Positions 42,475-50,556 of a DNA stretch of 64,000 nucleotides are shown one piece after another. The stretch's first letter is position 1; each line of letters opens with the position of its first letter. This stretch comes from Treponema medium (GTDB lineage: Bacteria; Spirochaetota; Spirochaetia; Treponematales; Treponemataceae), in assembly GCF_017161265.1 (NCBI RefSeq), contig NZ_CP031393.1, positions 1,364,001 to 1,428,000 on the forward strand, written 5' to 3'. The notes under the pieces are model-generated. The model worked only from the letters and a program-made list of their open reading frames with translations, searched no databases and had not been told where the DNA came from. The position numbers and the translations under genes are program-made.

Positions 42475-43266
42475 TTAAAACCAATCGCCGCAGATAAGAC
42501 GGTGCGCGGCAGAACCGGGGAGCGGTATCGGCGGCAATGCATCGCGTGTAAACCATGCCGCTTCCGATAGCTCTTCCTTTTGTACGGTAATATTGCCCGA
42601 AACATATTCGGCGCGGAAGGCAAGCATCAACTGGTTGGGATACGGCCAGCCTTGGCTTCCGCGGTACCGGATATCTTTGACAGTTAAGCCGACTTCTTCG
42701 CGTATTTCTCGAACAACGGCTTCTTCTGCCGTTTCACCGGCTTCGATAAAGCCCGCAATGCAGGTATAAAGGTCGGAGATGTGCTGTACATGCCGCGCTA
42801 AAAGAATTTGTTCACCTTTGCTGATAAGCACAATAATGCACGGCGCAAGCACGGGATAACATACCCTGCGGCATTGTGGGCATTCCAGCGCTGTTTCGGT
42901 TACACTTAAATGCAGACAGCTGCCACAAGAAGAACAATACTTTGTATGCTGCAGCCAATCGAGCAAAAGCGCTGCCCGTGCTACAATCGCAGCATACTGA
43001 GCAGGTTCCGTTACAAATAGGCTTCGATACGGTATTCGTTTAAAGCCTTCCGGCTCTGCCGCATCAGGCGATAAGGCTGCCGCAAAGGTGTGATATGCCT
43101 TTTCACCGTAAAGACCGAGAATATCACTATCATTATATTTTTTAAGAACTTTAGATACTTCGTTACCGTTCGGCAACTGTCCATTTCCTAAAATAAAAAT
43201 ATTTTTCTTTTGTATTAAAACACCGAATTCAAAATCAGCCCCATCGGGACAATCTATAAGCGCCAT
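42475..43266 (-). CDS. nudC: NADH pyrophosphatase NudC
   Basis: A 263-residue Nudix hydrolase of NADH and NAD-capped RNA. Zinc ribbon CSSCGSCLHL...CPQCRR (~115-140), Nudix box GFIEAGETAEEAVVREIREEVG, and the NudC tail motif SQGWPYPNQLML (the usual form is SQPWPFP). The N-terminal domain is short. Length is normal. Convergent with the cytolysin-like gene. Separated from the nicotinamidase-like gene by 77 bases, both on the minus strand; both touch NAD metabolism. Confidence 0.93.
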   Translation of the reverse strand: MALIDCPDGADFEFGVLIQKKNIFILGNGQLPNGNEVSKVLKKYNDSDILGLYGEKAYHTFAAALSPDAAEPEGFKRIPYRSLFVTEPAQYAAIVARAALLLDWLQHTKYCSSCGSCLHLSVTETALECPQCRRVCYPVLAPCIIVLISKGEQILLARHVQHISDLYTCIAGFIEAGETAEEAVVREIREEVGLTVKDIRYRGSQGWPYPNQLMLAFRAEYVSGNITVQKEELSEAAWFTRDALPPIPLPGSAAHRLICGDWF

Positions 43267-43342
43267 GTGTTTCAGTATATCCTTTTATCGGTTTAAGTCA
43301 AATCGACATATCCCAACATATCCCGATTGCTAAAAATGATGC

Positions 43343-43867
43343 TTACTCATTTTCGATAATAATTTGGCACATCTTCATAACCTGCAGCGCCGCCTTGTGA
43401 TTTTCGGGCGTTGTTCCCGCACAACAAGCGGCATCGACATGAATGGGGATTTCGGGAAAAAAGGCTTTTAACAACAGCGCATTCGATACAACGCAAATGT
43501 CCGTGCACAATCCTATCAGTGTAATAGAATGGATTGGGGTTCTTTCATGCAAACTTTTTAAAGATTCCGCCAGCAAAAGCGAACCGAAGGTAGGCTTTTC
43601 ATAGACTTGATCGGTTATGAGCTTTTTAATCGGAGCAACAAGTTCCCATCCCTCCGTATTTTTTATGCAATGCTGAACAGGTAAAAACATTCCTTCTTGA
43701 GATTGCAGATATGAACTTTGGTGCGTATCTTGCGTAAATACAATGTGCCCCTTAAAAGTCTCAATCTTTTTTACGACATTTTGAACAATCGCTTGCGCTT
43801 CCTTTGTACCCAAACTCCCGCTGACAAAATCATTTTGCATATCGATAACAGCCAACACATCATTCAT
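43343..43867 (-). CDS. Nicotinamidase / isochorismatase-family hydrolase
   Basis: The 174-residue protein has the cysteine-hydrolase triad: Asp9 (VIDMQNDF), Lys91 (EKPTFGS) and Cys125 (GLCTDICVVSNA), and a metal site with TQDTHQ (Asp47, His49) and the HCIKNTEGWEL segment. These are PncA-like features; nicotinamide is the likely substrate, supported by its NudC neighbour. The family also includes isochorismatases, so the substrate is not certain. The start is ATG 43867 with AGGA upstream. Confidence 0.88.
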   Translation of the reverse strand: MNDVLAVIDMQNDFVSGSLGTKEAQAIVQNVVKKIETFKGHIVFTQDTHQSSYLQSQEGMFLPVQHCIKNTEGWELVAPIKKLITDQVYEKPTFGSLLLAESLKSLHERTPIHSITLIGLCTDICVVSNALLLKAFFPEIPIHVDAACCAGTTPENHKAALQVMKMCQIIIENE

Positions 43868-44024
43868 AGAAAATCCTCCGTCTATCTCAAATTTATTGAT
43901 GGAACAACTGGATGTATCTCTCCATATATAACTTTATATCATTTATTTCAAATACGGACGAGGGCATGTATCAATAAGAAACCGAACACTGTCTTCTATA
44001 AAAAATTCTATAAAAAATGAATGC

Positions 44025-44187
44025 TTGACAAGAGCATTTTCAAAGTGTAGGCTATGAAATTAAGTTAATGCTACCATATTATAGGAAAAACCGTGTATCG
44101 ATATGAGACGGTATTTTTCTAACTGAGTACCTTCTAAAAATTAAAATTTTTTGAGGTGCTTCAATATCTTATCAAGAAGGATGTATT
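44025..44187 (+). promoter_or_regulatory. Promoter and structured leader of the grd genes
   Basis: TTGACA at 44025-44030, 17-base spacer, TAGGCT at 44048-44053. The leader (~130 bases) holds a stem AAAAACCGT / ACGGTATTTTT at ~44086-44118 followed by TTTCT, and a second AT-rich stem AAAAATT / AATTTTT at ~44135-44150. The arrangement could be an attenuator. I do not see the conserved boxes of a glycine riboswitch. Confidence 0.45.
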
Positions 44188-45738
44188 ATGAAAAACGCAG
44201 TGATTAAAGGGGCGAGCTATACGTTAGCATACAGCCCCGATCTGTTAAAACGGAACGGTTCAACTCAGACCGCAGCGATTGCAAAAGATCCTGCCGATCC
44301 CTATATTGCCGCAATTCCGTCTCACTTACGAACCTTTGAGCAAGCTGTTCAATATCCGCCCAATCAGGTGTATATCGGAAACAAAAAACCTGAAGATTTG
44401 CCCGGCATCCCCGAGCCGTGGTTTAAATGCACCGAAAAAGCCGACCGCTTTGGGCCGTTCGGCGAAATTGCAACGCAAAAAGAACTTTACATCTTGATGA
44501 AGTATGCCGACGTCTTTGAACTGGTATACTTAACCGAAGAATTTACTGCCGAAGCGGCAACGATTATTCAAAATCATCCGTTAATGAAAGATAAGGCGAT
44601 TACGTTGGGAGAAGCCCATTCCAAGGCCGATATCGAAAAATTGGTGCAATCGCATACAGCGGAAGGTTTATACGACAATGACATTCTGGTCGGCTGTGTC
44701 AAGCAAGCGCATGACACCGACCCGAACTTGAGCGCCCATACGATGCTCGAAAACCTTGTTACCAAGGGAAGCGGTATTTTAACCGCGTGGCACCTCGCAG
44801 AACTTGAAGGCATCAATGCAGCGGACATCGATTATATTATCGAGTGTTCCGAGGAAGCTGCGGGCGATGTGAACCAGCGCGGAGGCGGAAATATCGCAAA
44901 ATCCGTCGGTGAAAAAGCGGGATGCGTTCATGCAACCGGCTGCGATATCCGCGGTTTCTGTGCAGCGCCGGTACACGCATTGGCAAATGCCGCCGCCCTT
45001 GTGCGGTCGGGTATCTTTAAGAACGTGATGGTTGTCGCCGGCGGTTCCGTGCCTAAGCTCGGTATGAACGGTAAAGATCATGTTAAAAAAGAGATGCCGC
45101 TCCTTGAGGATATGGTGGGCGGTTTCGCCGTTTTAATTACGGAAGACGATGGTGTAAATCCCGTTATCAATACCGATGTCATCGGTAAACATACGATTTC
45201 TTCCGGTTCTTCTCCGCAGGCGGTTATGACAGCGCTTATCTACGATCCGCTCAACGCCGCAGGGATGAAGATTACCGATGTCGAAAAGTTCGCTGCGGAA
45301 TTGCAGAACCATGAAATTACCGCTCCTGCGGGCGCTGGAAATGTGCCGGAAGCAAACACAAAGATGATCGCCGCGCTTGCGGTTATGAAAGGACAGCTCG
45401 AACGCGCAAAAATCGCGGAATTTGTAAAGCAATACGGCGTGGAAGGTTTTGCGCCTACGCAGGGACATATTCCCTCCGGCGTTCCCTTTATCGGCCATGC
45501 ACGGCGGGATATGCTCGCAGGCAGTCTGCACCGTGCGATGATTATCGGAAAGGGCAGTTTGTTCCTCGGCCGTTTGACAAACCTCTTTGACGGTTTAAGC
45601 CTTTTAATAGAAGCAAACAGCGGCAAGGGAAGTTCCGGTGCTGCGGGCGGCGCCGGTGAATCGGAAATTAAGAAGATTGTAGCCGATGCTATGCGCGATG
45701 TTGCTGCCCGTATCTTAGCGGAGGACGGAGCAAAATGA
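44188..45738 (+). CDS. grdC: Glycine/sarcosine/betaine reductase complex component C, beta subunit
   Basis: The 516-residue protein matches GrdC: the KGASYTLAYSPDLLKRNGSTQ start, GCVHATGCDIRGFCAAPVHALANAAALVRSGIFKNVMVVAGGSVPKLGMNG (a thiolase/FabH-like core with reactive Cys), and GFAPTQGHIPSGVPFIGHARR near the end. Component C takes the carboxymethyl-selenoether product of proteins A/B and, with GrdD, releases acetyl phosphate, so glycine is reduced for energy. GrdD overlaps by four bases. Protein A and B genes, often selenoproteins, are not in this window. AAGGA precedes the ATG. Confidence 0.95.
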   Translation: MKNAVIKGASYTLAYSPDLLKRNGSTQTAAIAKDPADPYIAAIPSHLRTFEQAVQYPPNQVYIGNKKPEDLPGIPEPWFKCTEKADRFGPFGEIATQKELYILMKYADVFELVYLTEEFTAEAATIIQNHPLMKDKAITLGEAHSKADIEKLVQSHTAEGLYDNDILVGCVKQAHDTDPNLSAHTMLENLVTKGSGILTAWHLAELEGINAADIDYIIECSEEAAGDVNQRGGGNIAKSVGEKAGCVHATGCDIRGFCAAPVHALANAAALVRSGIFKNVMVVAGGSVPKLGMNGKDHVKKEMPLLEDMVGGFAVLITEDDGVNPVINTDVIGKHTISSGSSPQAVMTALIYDPLNAAGMKITDVEKFAAELQNHEITAPAGAGNVPEANTKMIAALAVMKGQLERAKIAEFVKQYGVEGFAPTQGHIPSGVPFIGHARRDMLAGSLHRAMIIGKGSLFLGRLTNLFDGLSLLIEANSGKGSSGAAGGAGESEIKKIVADAMRDVAARILAEDGAK

Positions 45739-46883
45739 GCAGTACAAAACAACAAGTAGCCGATGTCTTCAGCCTGATGGCGAAGGGACTGGAAACCGGC
45801 GCCTTTGCGGAAGCTTTTCCGGTCGGCTTAACCGTCCCCGGCAGCGAGCACGGAGAAGCGGAGCTTATCCGCGCGGCAAAGCTGGCAGCCCATGCCAATC
45901 CCGGATTGGATATTGTGCTGATCGGCGGCCCGAAAACCGAGGGGTTCCGCTGGTATGAAGCGCCGACGCTGGAGGACGCGCATCATAAAATGGAAGAATT
46001 GTTTAAAACGGGCGAAATAAAAGCCGCTGTAACAATGCACTACACTTTCCCGCTCGGCGTTACGACAATCGGAAAAGTAGTAACGCCCGGCTTCGGCAAA
46101 GAGATGTTTATTGCGTCCACTACCGGCGCCTCCGATGCCGACCGGTATAAGGCAATGCTGTTAAACACCTTTGCCGGAATTGCCGTTGCAAAAGCAAACG
46201 GTGTTGAAAATCCGACGGTCGGGCTTTTAAACATCGACGGCGTTGCAACGATTGAAAAAGCATTGTTAAAGCTGCAAAAAGCGGGCTATCCGATACACTT
46301 TACCGAATCGCACCGCGCCGACGGCGGGGTACGTATGCGCGGCAACGATTTGCTGCAGGGCACCCCCGATGTGATGGTCTGCGATACCTTAACCGGCAAT
46401 GTGCTGATGAAGCTTTTCAGCTCCTTCTTAACAGGCGGTAGTTACGAAGCCTCCGGTTCCGGTTACGGCCCCTGCGCCGGTAAGGATATGACCGATGTCG
46501 TCGCGATTGTTTCCCGTGCATCGGGCGCTCCGGTTATCGCCGCAGCCTTGGCGTATGCTGCGCACAGCGCTCAGGCAAACCTACAAGCGCTGTGCCGTGC
46601 CGAGATACAAGCCGCCGAAAAAGCAGGGCTGCAAGCCATACTCGACTCGTTCGGCGCCGCAAAAGAAGCAAGCGCCGAGACAGTCGCAGTACCGCCTAAG
46701 AAGGTTGTTACGGAAGAAATCCACGGCATCGACGTTATCGACATAGAAAATGCCTGCAAGACGCTCTGGAAAGAGAACATCTATGCAGAAGCGGGCATGG
46801 GCTGTACCGGCCCCGTCATCCTGCTTGCCGGTGAAGACGCCGAACAAGCGCGTAAGATTTTAACCGCAGCGAACTATATATAA
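45735..46883 (+). CDS. grdD: Glycine/sarcosine/betaine reductase complex component C, alpha subunit
   Basis: The 382-residue GrdD partner: FSLMAKGLETGAFAEAFPVGLTVPGSEHGEAEL at the start, HYTFPLGVTTIGKVVTPGFGKEMFIASTTGAS, and a late AEAGMGCTGPVILLAG carrying the conserved Cys. It resembles PlsX-type phosphate transferases and completes formation of acetyl phosphate with GrdC. The ATG overlaps the grdC stop (ATGA), so the two are translationally coupled. Ends eight bases before repeat R7. Confidence 0.95.
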   Translation: MSSTKQQVADVFSLMAKGLETGAFAEAFPVGLTVPGSEHGEAELIRAAKLAAHANPGLDIVLIGGPKTEGFRWYEAPTLEDAHHKMEELFKTGEIKAAVTMHYTFPLGVTTIGKVVTPGFGKEMFIASTTGASDADRYKAMLLNTFAGIAVAKANGVENPTVGLLNIDGVATIEKALLKLQKAGYPIHFTESHRADGGVRMRGNDLLQGTPDVMVCDTLTGNVLMKLFSSFLTGGSYEASGSGYGPCAGKDMTDVVAIVSRASGAPVIAAALAYAAHSAQANLQALCRAEIQAAEKAGLQAILDSFGAAKEASAETVAVPPKKVVTEEIHGIDVIDIENACKTLWKENIYAEAGMGCTGPVILLAGEDAEQARKILTAANYI

Positions 46884-46890
46884 TCAAAAT

Positions 46891-47031
46891 CGGGTAAACG
46901 CATCAGACAGCTAAAAACATATCGCAAAATAACCGGCTGGAGCAGCATTTGAACCGCGCAGCGGTGAAATTCTGCTGATACAGCCGGTTATTTTGCGGGA
47001 TTATACTCTCAAAAATCTGATGCGTTTACCC
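46891..47031 (+). repeat. Family-1 nested palindrome, copy R7
   Basis: 141 bp bounded by CGGGTAAACGCATCAGA (46891-46907) and TCTGATGCGTTTACCC (47016-47031). Inner stem CGCAAAATAACCGGCTG / CAGCCGGTTATTTTGCG; apex CATTTGAACCGCGCAGCGGTGAAATTCTG. It directly follows grdD and precedes the PilZ gene. Confidence 0.87.
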
Positions 47032-47080
47032 TGTTGAAGCTCGCTTGACCTTTTAATAAAATAAATTTATTATTATTAGT

Positions 47081-47899
47081 ATGGGTTTCCTGACAAGTCA
47101 ACAGCTTAATAGGTATTACGATTTTTTCCAAAAAGCAGAAATAACTTTTACAAAAGAAGTCATTCAAGCGATGAATCTTAACGCGCAGCAATCGTCAATA
47201 CGCTGCGTCGGTTCCGAAGGTGGACCCTGGCCATGCGTCATTAACTCTTCTTCGATGATAGGAGCAAAGGTCATCGTACCGCAGCATTGTGGAATATACG
47301 AAAAAATATGCGCAGGTTCCACAGCAATTTCACTGTGGTTTTCTTTTTTACAAATGAATGGAAAAAGCGATCTCTCTTTCTTTGTCTCCGGTAAAGTGGT
47401 TAGCTGCACACCATATACGGTAACACCCGATTTACTTCTGCTTAATATTGAATACACACAGCGCGCTCCCGACGATTTAATTGAAAAATTGGGGCTTCTT
47501 GTCGATGCAAAAGCGAATACCACTAAGCGTGGTGATGAACGTATCGAATTAAACGCAGAAGCAATGCGAAAACTCTCGCTGGCAAAAAAAGAAACAATTG
47601 TTTACATCGAAAATATTCCTCGACGCTGTATTGTACGAGATATTTCATTTTCCGGTGCAAAGTTCATTATGGCAGGTATTGCTCCATTTTTGCTCAATAA
47701 AGATTGTGTGCTAAAGTTCGACTTTGATGATCCTACCGTCATTGTTGGATTGCGCGGTAAAATTATCAGAGCGGAGTTGGTAGAAAAACGGAAAGACCTG
47801 ATTGCTGTTGCGATGACGTATACACCCTCAACAGTGCCGCTTGCGTATAAAATACGATTAACTCAATACTTTAACCAGCAACGTAAAACCTACCTCTAG
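47081..47899 (+). CDS. PilZ-domain protein (c-di-GMP effector-like)
   Basis: The 272-residue protein has an N-terminal PilZN-like domain (~1-150) and a C-terminal PilZ domain with RRCIVRDISFSGAKFIM, the RxxxR...(D/N)xSxxG motif that binds c-di-GMP, followed by VGLRGKIIRAELV. Such proteins link c-di-GMP to motility or surface functions; a HD-GYP protein lies 16 kb upstream. Ribosome site is weak. A TPR protein follows 51 bases after it. Confidence 0.82.
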   Translation: MGFLTSQQLNRYYDFFQKAEITFTKEVIQAMNLNAQQSSIRCVGSEGGPWPCVINSSSMIGAKVIVPQHCGIYEKICAGSTAISLWFSFLQMNGKSDLSFFVSGKVVSCTPYTVTPDLLLLNIEYTQRAPDDLIEKLGLLVDAKANTTKRGDERIELNAEAMRKLSLAKKETIVYIENIPRRCIVRDISFSGAKFIMAGIAPFLLNKDCVLKFDFDDPTVIVGLRGKIIRAELVEKRKDLIAVAMTYTPSTVPLAYKIRLTQYFNQQRKTYL

Positions 47900-47950
47900 C
47901 GAGGTTAATCAGCACAAATAAACCTTCGTAAGGCAATAGGATACATACAA

Positions 47951-49093
47951 ATGGAAAACTCCGATAAGCAACTTATTTATATCAAAGTGCCTGATGAATA
48001 TGCTTTAGCGGCAAAAATTCCCGGATTTGATTCATCGATACCGCTTCCGCTCCTTCTAACAGATGAAGAGAAAGATTTTACAGCGGAGAGTATTTCTGAA
48101 GAGATGATTTTAGCCGGTATGCTTGATGTATTTGCATACGAAAGAGATAATCAGCATATTGCGTACTATCGGGATATTTTTAAGGAATTACGTCCAAATA
48201 TCCTCGAAGAAATGACCAATGCTGCAATTTTAAAGATAAAAAACGCCGATTTTGACTTAGCCGAACAGCTGCTGTTTGCACTTGAAGGGCTATTCCCCGA
48301 ACATATCCAGACAAAATTGAACATTGCCTTACTGATGGATGAACGTTCTCATTTTTACGAACAAGCGGGAGCAGAGGATTATGCCGAGTACTATACCGAC
48401 AAAGCTTTTCAAACGTATAAAGAGGTATTAGCAGCAGAACCGCCGTTACCTGATGCCTTTTTTAATGCAGGCTTTTTCTTTATCCGCCAGAAAAGCTTTC
48501 CTAAAGCAAAGAGCGTATTTGAAACATATTTACATATTGAAACGGCACAAGATGAATTAACGGCACAGCGTAAGCAAAAGGCTTCCGAACTCATTGAATG
48601 GATAGAAACACAGGCGCTTGATGATGAGCTTTTTAAAGGCGCTTTTGATTTTATTCAGATGGGCGAAGAAGAAAAGGCGCTTGAAAAAATACGAGAATTT
48701 TTGGAACTTCATCCTAAGGTATGGAATGCGTGGTTTTTACTCGGCTGGGCGCTGCGCCGTCAGGAACGATGGAAGGACGCTTCGGAAGCATTCCTGCATT
48801 GTCTGGAACTTGGAAAAAAGACTCCAAAAGAATTAGCTGTTGCCTATTGCGATATTTGCAACGAGCTTGCCATCTGTTTAATGGAGCTTGACCAATTTGG
48901 TGAAAGCCGGCGGTGGCTGATGAGCGCACTTGAGCAGGAACCGGAGAATATCAAAATTATTTCAAATTTAGGGACTATATCGTTAAAAGAAGGAAAAACG
49001 GAAGAAGCGAAGGCTTTTTTTAGAACAGTTCTTGATATTTATCCCGAAGATGCGCTCGCCGGTGAAATCTTAAAAAAATTGGAAAATACATAA
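47951..49093 (+). CDS. TPR-repeat protein
   Basis: The 380-residue protein has several tetratricopeptide helix pairs from ~90 onward: NAAILKIKNADFDLAEQLLFALEGLFPEHIQTKL, PLPDAFFNAGFFFIRQKSFPKAKSVF, WNAWFLLGWALRRQERWKDASEAFLHCLELG and ISNLGTISLKEGKTEEAKAFFRTVLDIYPEDALAGE. No signal peptide. The first ~60 residues are acidic. TPR proteins scaffold others; probably cotranscribed with the PilZ gene. Confidence 0.85.
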   Translation: MENSDKQLIYIKVPDEYALAAKIPGFDSSIPLPLLLTDEEKDFTAESISEEMILAGMLDVFAYERDNQHIAYYRDIFKELRPNILEEMTNAAILKIKNADFDLAEQLLFALEGLFPEHIQTKLNIALLMDERSHFYEQAGAEDYAEYYTDKAFQTYKEVLAAEPPLPDAFFNAGFFFIRQKSFPKAKSVFETYLHIETAQDELTAQRKQKASELIEWIETQALDDELFKGAFDFIQMGEEEKALEKIREFLELHPKVWNAWFLLGWALRRQERWKDASEAFLHCLELGKKTPKELAVAYCDICNELAICLMELDQFGESRRWLMSALEQEPENIKIISNLGTISLKEGKTEEAKAFFRTVLDIYPEDALAGEILKKLENT

Positions 49094-49186
49094 AGGATAC
49101 GATACTGAGGTATGAATGGTCATCGCTCAAAAATTCGACAGAGTTTTTGAGGCAAGCAGCAGTATCCTAATAATGCGGAGTATACT

Positions 49187-50290
49187 ATGAATATAGCAAT
49201 TATCTATGGCGGAAGATCGGGCGAGCATGAGGTATCGCTGGTCTCCGCTTCTTTTGTTGTCCGTGCTATCGGTAGCGAACATACCGTACATTTAATTGGC
49301 ATTACCAAAAACGGTGAATGGTATTTGCAGCCTGAGTCTCTCTTAGAACACATCCGCAAGGATACATCCGCGGTACTAACAATAGAGCGTAATAAGACAG
49401 CACGTGTTGCCGTTATCCCGGGTGGAGGTACTACATCCGGTTTATCAGTAAACGGTAAGCCGATTGCTACGGATGTTGTTTTTCCGGTGCTACACGGCAG
49501 TTTTGGAGAGGACGGCACCATCCAAGGTTTATTTGAAATGGCTGATCTCCCGTATGTCGGCGGCGGCGTGCTTGCAAGTAGCGCTGCAATGGACAAAGAA
49601 AAGACAAAGATAATCTGGCAGCATGAGCAGTTGCCGATTGTTCCATTCTTATGTGTAAGAAAATTCCAATGGGATAACCCGAGAGAACGCGAAAGTTTTA
49701 TCACTCAGGCAGAAAAAGAATTGGAATACCCGATGTTTGTCAAACCTTGTAGGGTCGGCAGTTCCGTCGGCGCCGGTAAAGCAGCCAACCGCACCGAGCT
49801 GCTGCAAAAGATGCAGGAAGCGTTTCTCTGGGACAGCAAGGTACTGATCGAAGCCTGTATTGCCGCGCGCGAAATCGAATGTTCCGTAACCGGCAATGAT
49901 GAATGTGTGGTCTATACGCCGGGAGAAATTATCCCCTCGCATGAATTTTACGATTATGATGCAAAATATACTGATCCTGACGGAGCGCAGCTGAAAATCC
50001 CTGCCGATATCGACGACGAACAGCGTCGAGAAATCCGCAGTATTGCAGGCAAAGCCTACCGAGCGCTTGATTTAAGCGGCTTATCACGGGTTGACTTCTT
50101 TATAGATAAAAAAACAAAGAAAATCTATCTAAACGAAGTAAACACCATTCCGGGCTTTACCGCTATCTCGATGTTTCCAAAGATGTGCGAAGCCTCAGGA
50201 ATGCCATATCGGGAACTCATCATGCATTTATTCGATCTTGCGATAGAGCGATTTAATTCCACACGGCAAATCAGAACGGATTGGAAGTAA
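49187..50290 (+). CDS. ddl: D-alanine--D-alanine ligase
   Basis: The 367-residue ATP-grasp enzyme joins two D-Ala for peptidoglycan. IIYGGRSGEHEVSLVSASFV at the start, VFPVLHGSFGEDGTIQGLFEM, YPMFVKPCRVGSSVGAGKA and FFIDKKTKKIYLNEVNTIPGFTAISMFPKM are the family's key segments. Length is normal. The ATG is at 49187. Alone on its strand; cstA converges on it across 260 bases of hairpins. Confidence 0.96.
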   Translation: MNIAIIYGGRSGEHEVSLVSASFVVRAIGSEHTVHLIGITKNGEWYLQPESLLEHIRKDTSAVLTIERNKTARVAVIPGGGTTSGLSVNGKPIATDVVFPVLHGSFGEDGTIQGLFEMADLPYVGGGVLASSAAMDKEKTKIIWQHEQLPIVPFLCVRKFQWDNPRERESFITQAEKELEYPMFVKPCRVGSSVGAGKAANRTELLQKMQEAFLWDSKVLIEACIAAREIECSVTGNDECVVYTPGEIIPSHEFYDYDAKYTDPDGAQLKIPADIDDEQRREIRSIAGKAYRALDLSGLSRVDFFIDKKTKKIYLNEVNTIPGFTAISMFPKMCEASGMPYRELIMHLFDLAIERFNSTRQIRTDWK

Positions 50291-50425
50291 AAGCGGACGG
50301 TGTACTCGCTTTAAAAAAGCGGGTGAAAGATTACCACTAGATCTATTCGATAACTGCGTTTTCGAATAGGTCGATGAGTTCTAAATCGCACAAATAGCAC
50401 GATGCGTGAACATCGCATTTCAAGG

Positions 50426-50503
50426 AAACCTGTTCAGAAACGGAAGTTTCCGAACAGGTTTACTGTAAGGGAGAAGCCGAACGAAACAATCGGCGGCTTC
50501 TCC
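50426..50503 (+). repeat. Two hairpins between ddl and cstA
   Basis: 50426-50461 pairs AAACCTGTTCAGAAAC with GTTTCCGAACAGGTTT (one mismatch, loop GGAA). 50470-50503 pairs GGAGAAGCCG with CGGCTTCTCC. A third weak stem, TCTCTAAAAA / TTTTTAAAGA at 50523-50546, precedes TTTTTTATTT. Together they may end transcription from both convergent genes. Confidence 0.6.
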
Positions 50504-50556
50504 TTAGTAAAATAGCTAGGCATCTCTAAAAACGATTTTTAAAGATTTTTTATTTA

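Noticed and set aside
44060..44187. Glycine riboswitch before grdC
   Set aside because: I looked for the conserved purine-rich and CACC-type boxes of the glycine aptamer and did not find them; only generic stems are present.
44188..46883. Selenocysteine codon in the grd genes
   Set aside because: grdC and grdD read through without an in-frame TGA; the selenoprotein subunits A and B are not in this window.
21962..47031. CRISPR array formed by the repeats
   Set aside because: The repeats are 140-590 bp palindromes thousands of bases apart, without regular spacers or cas genes.
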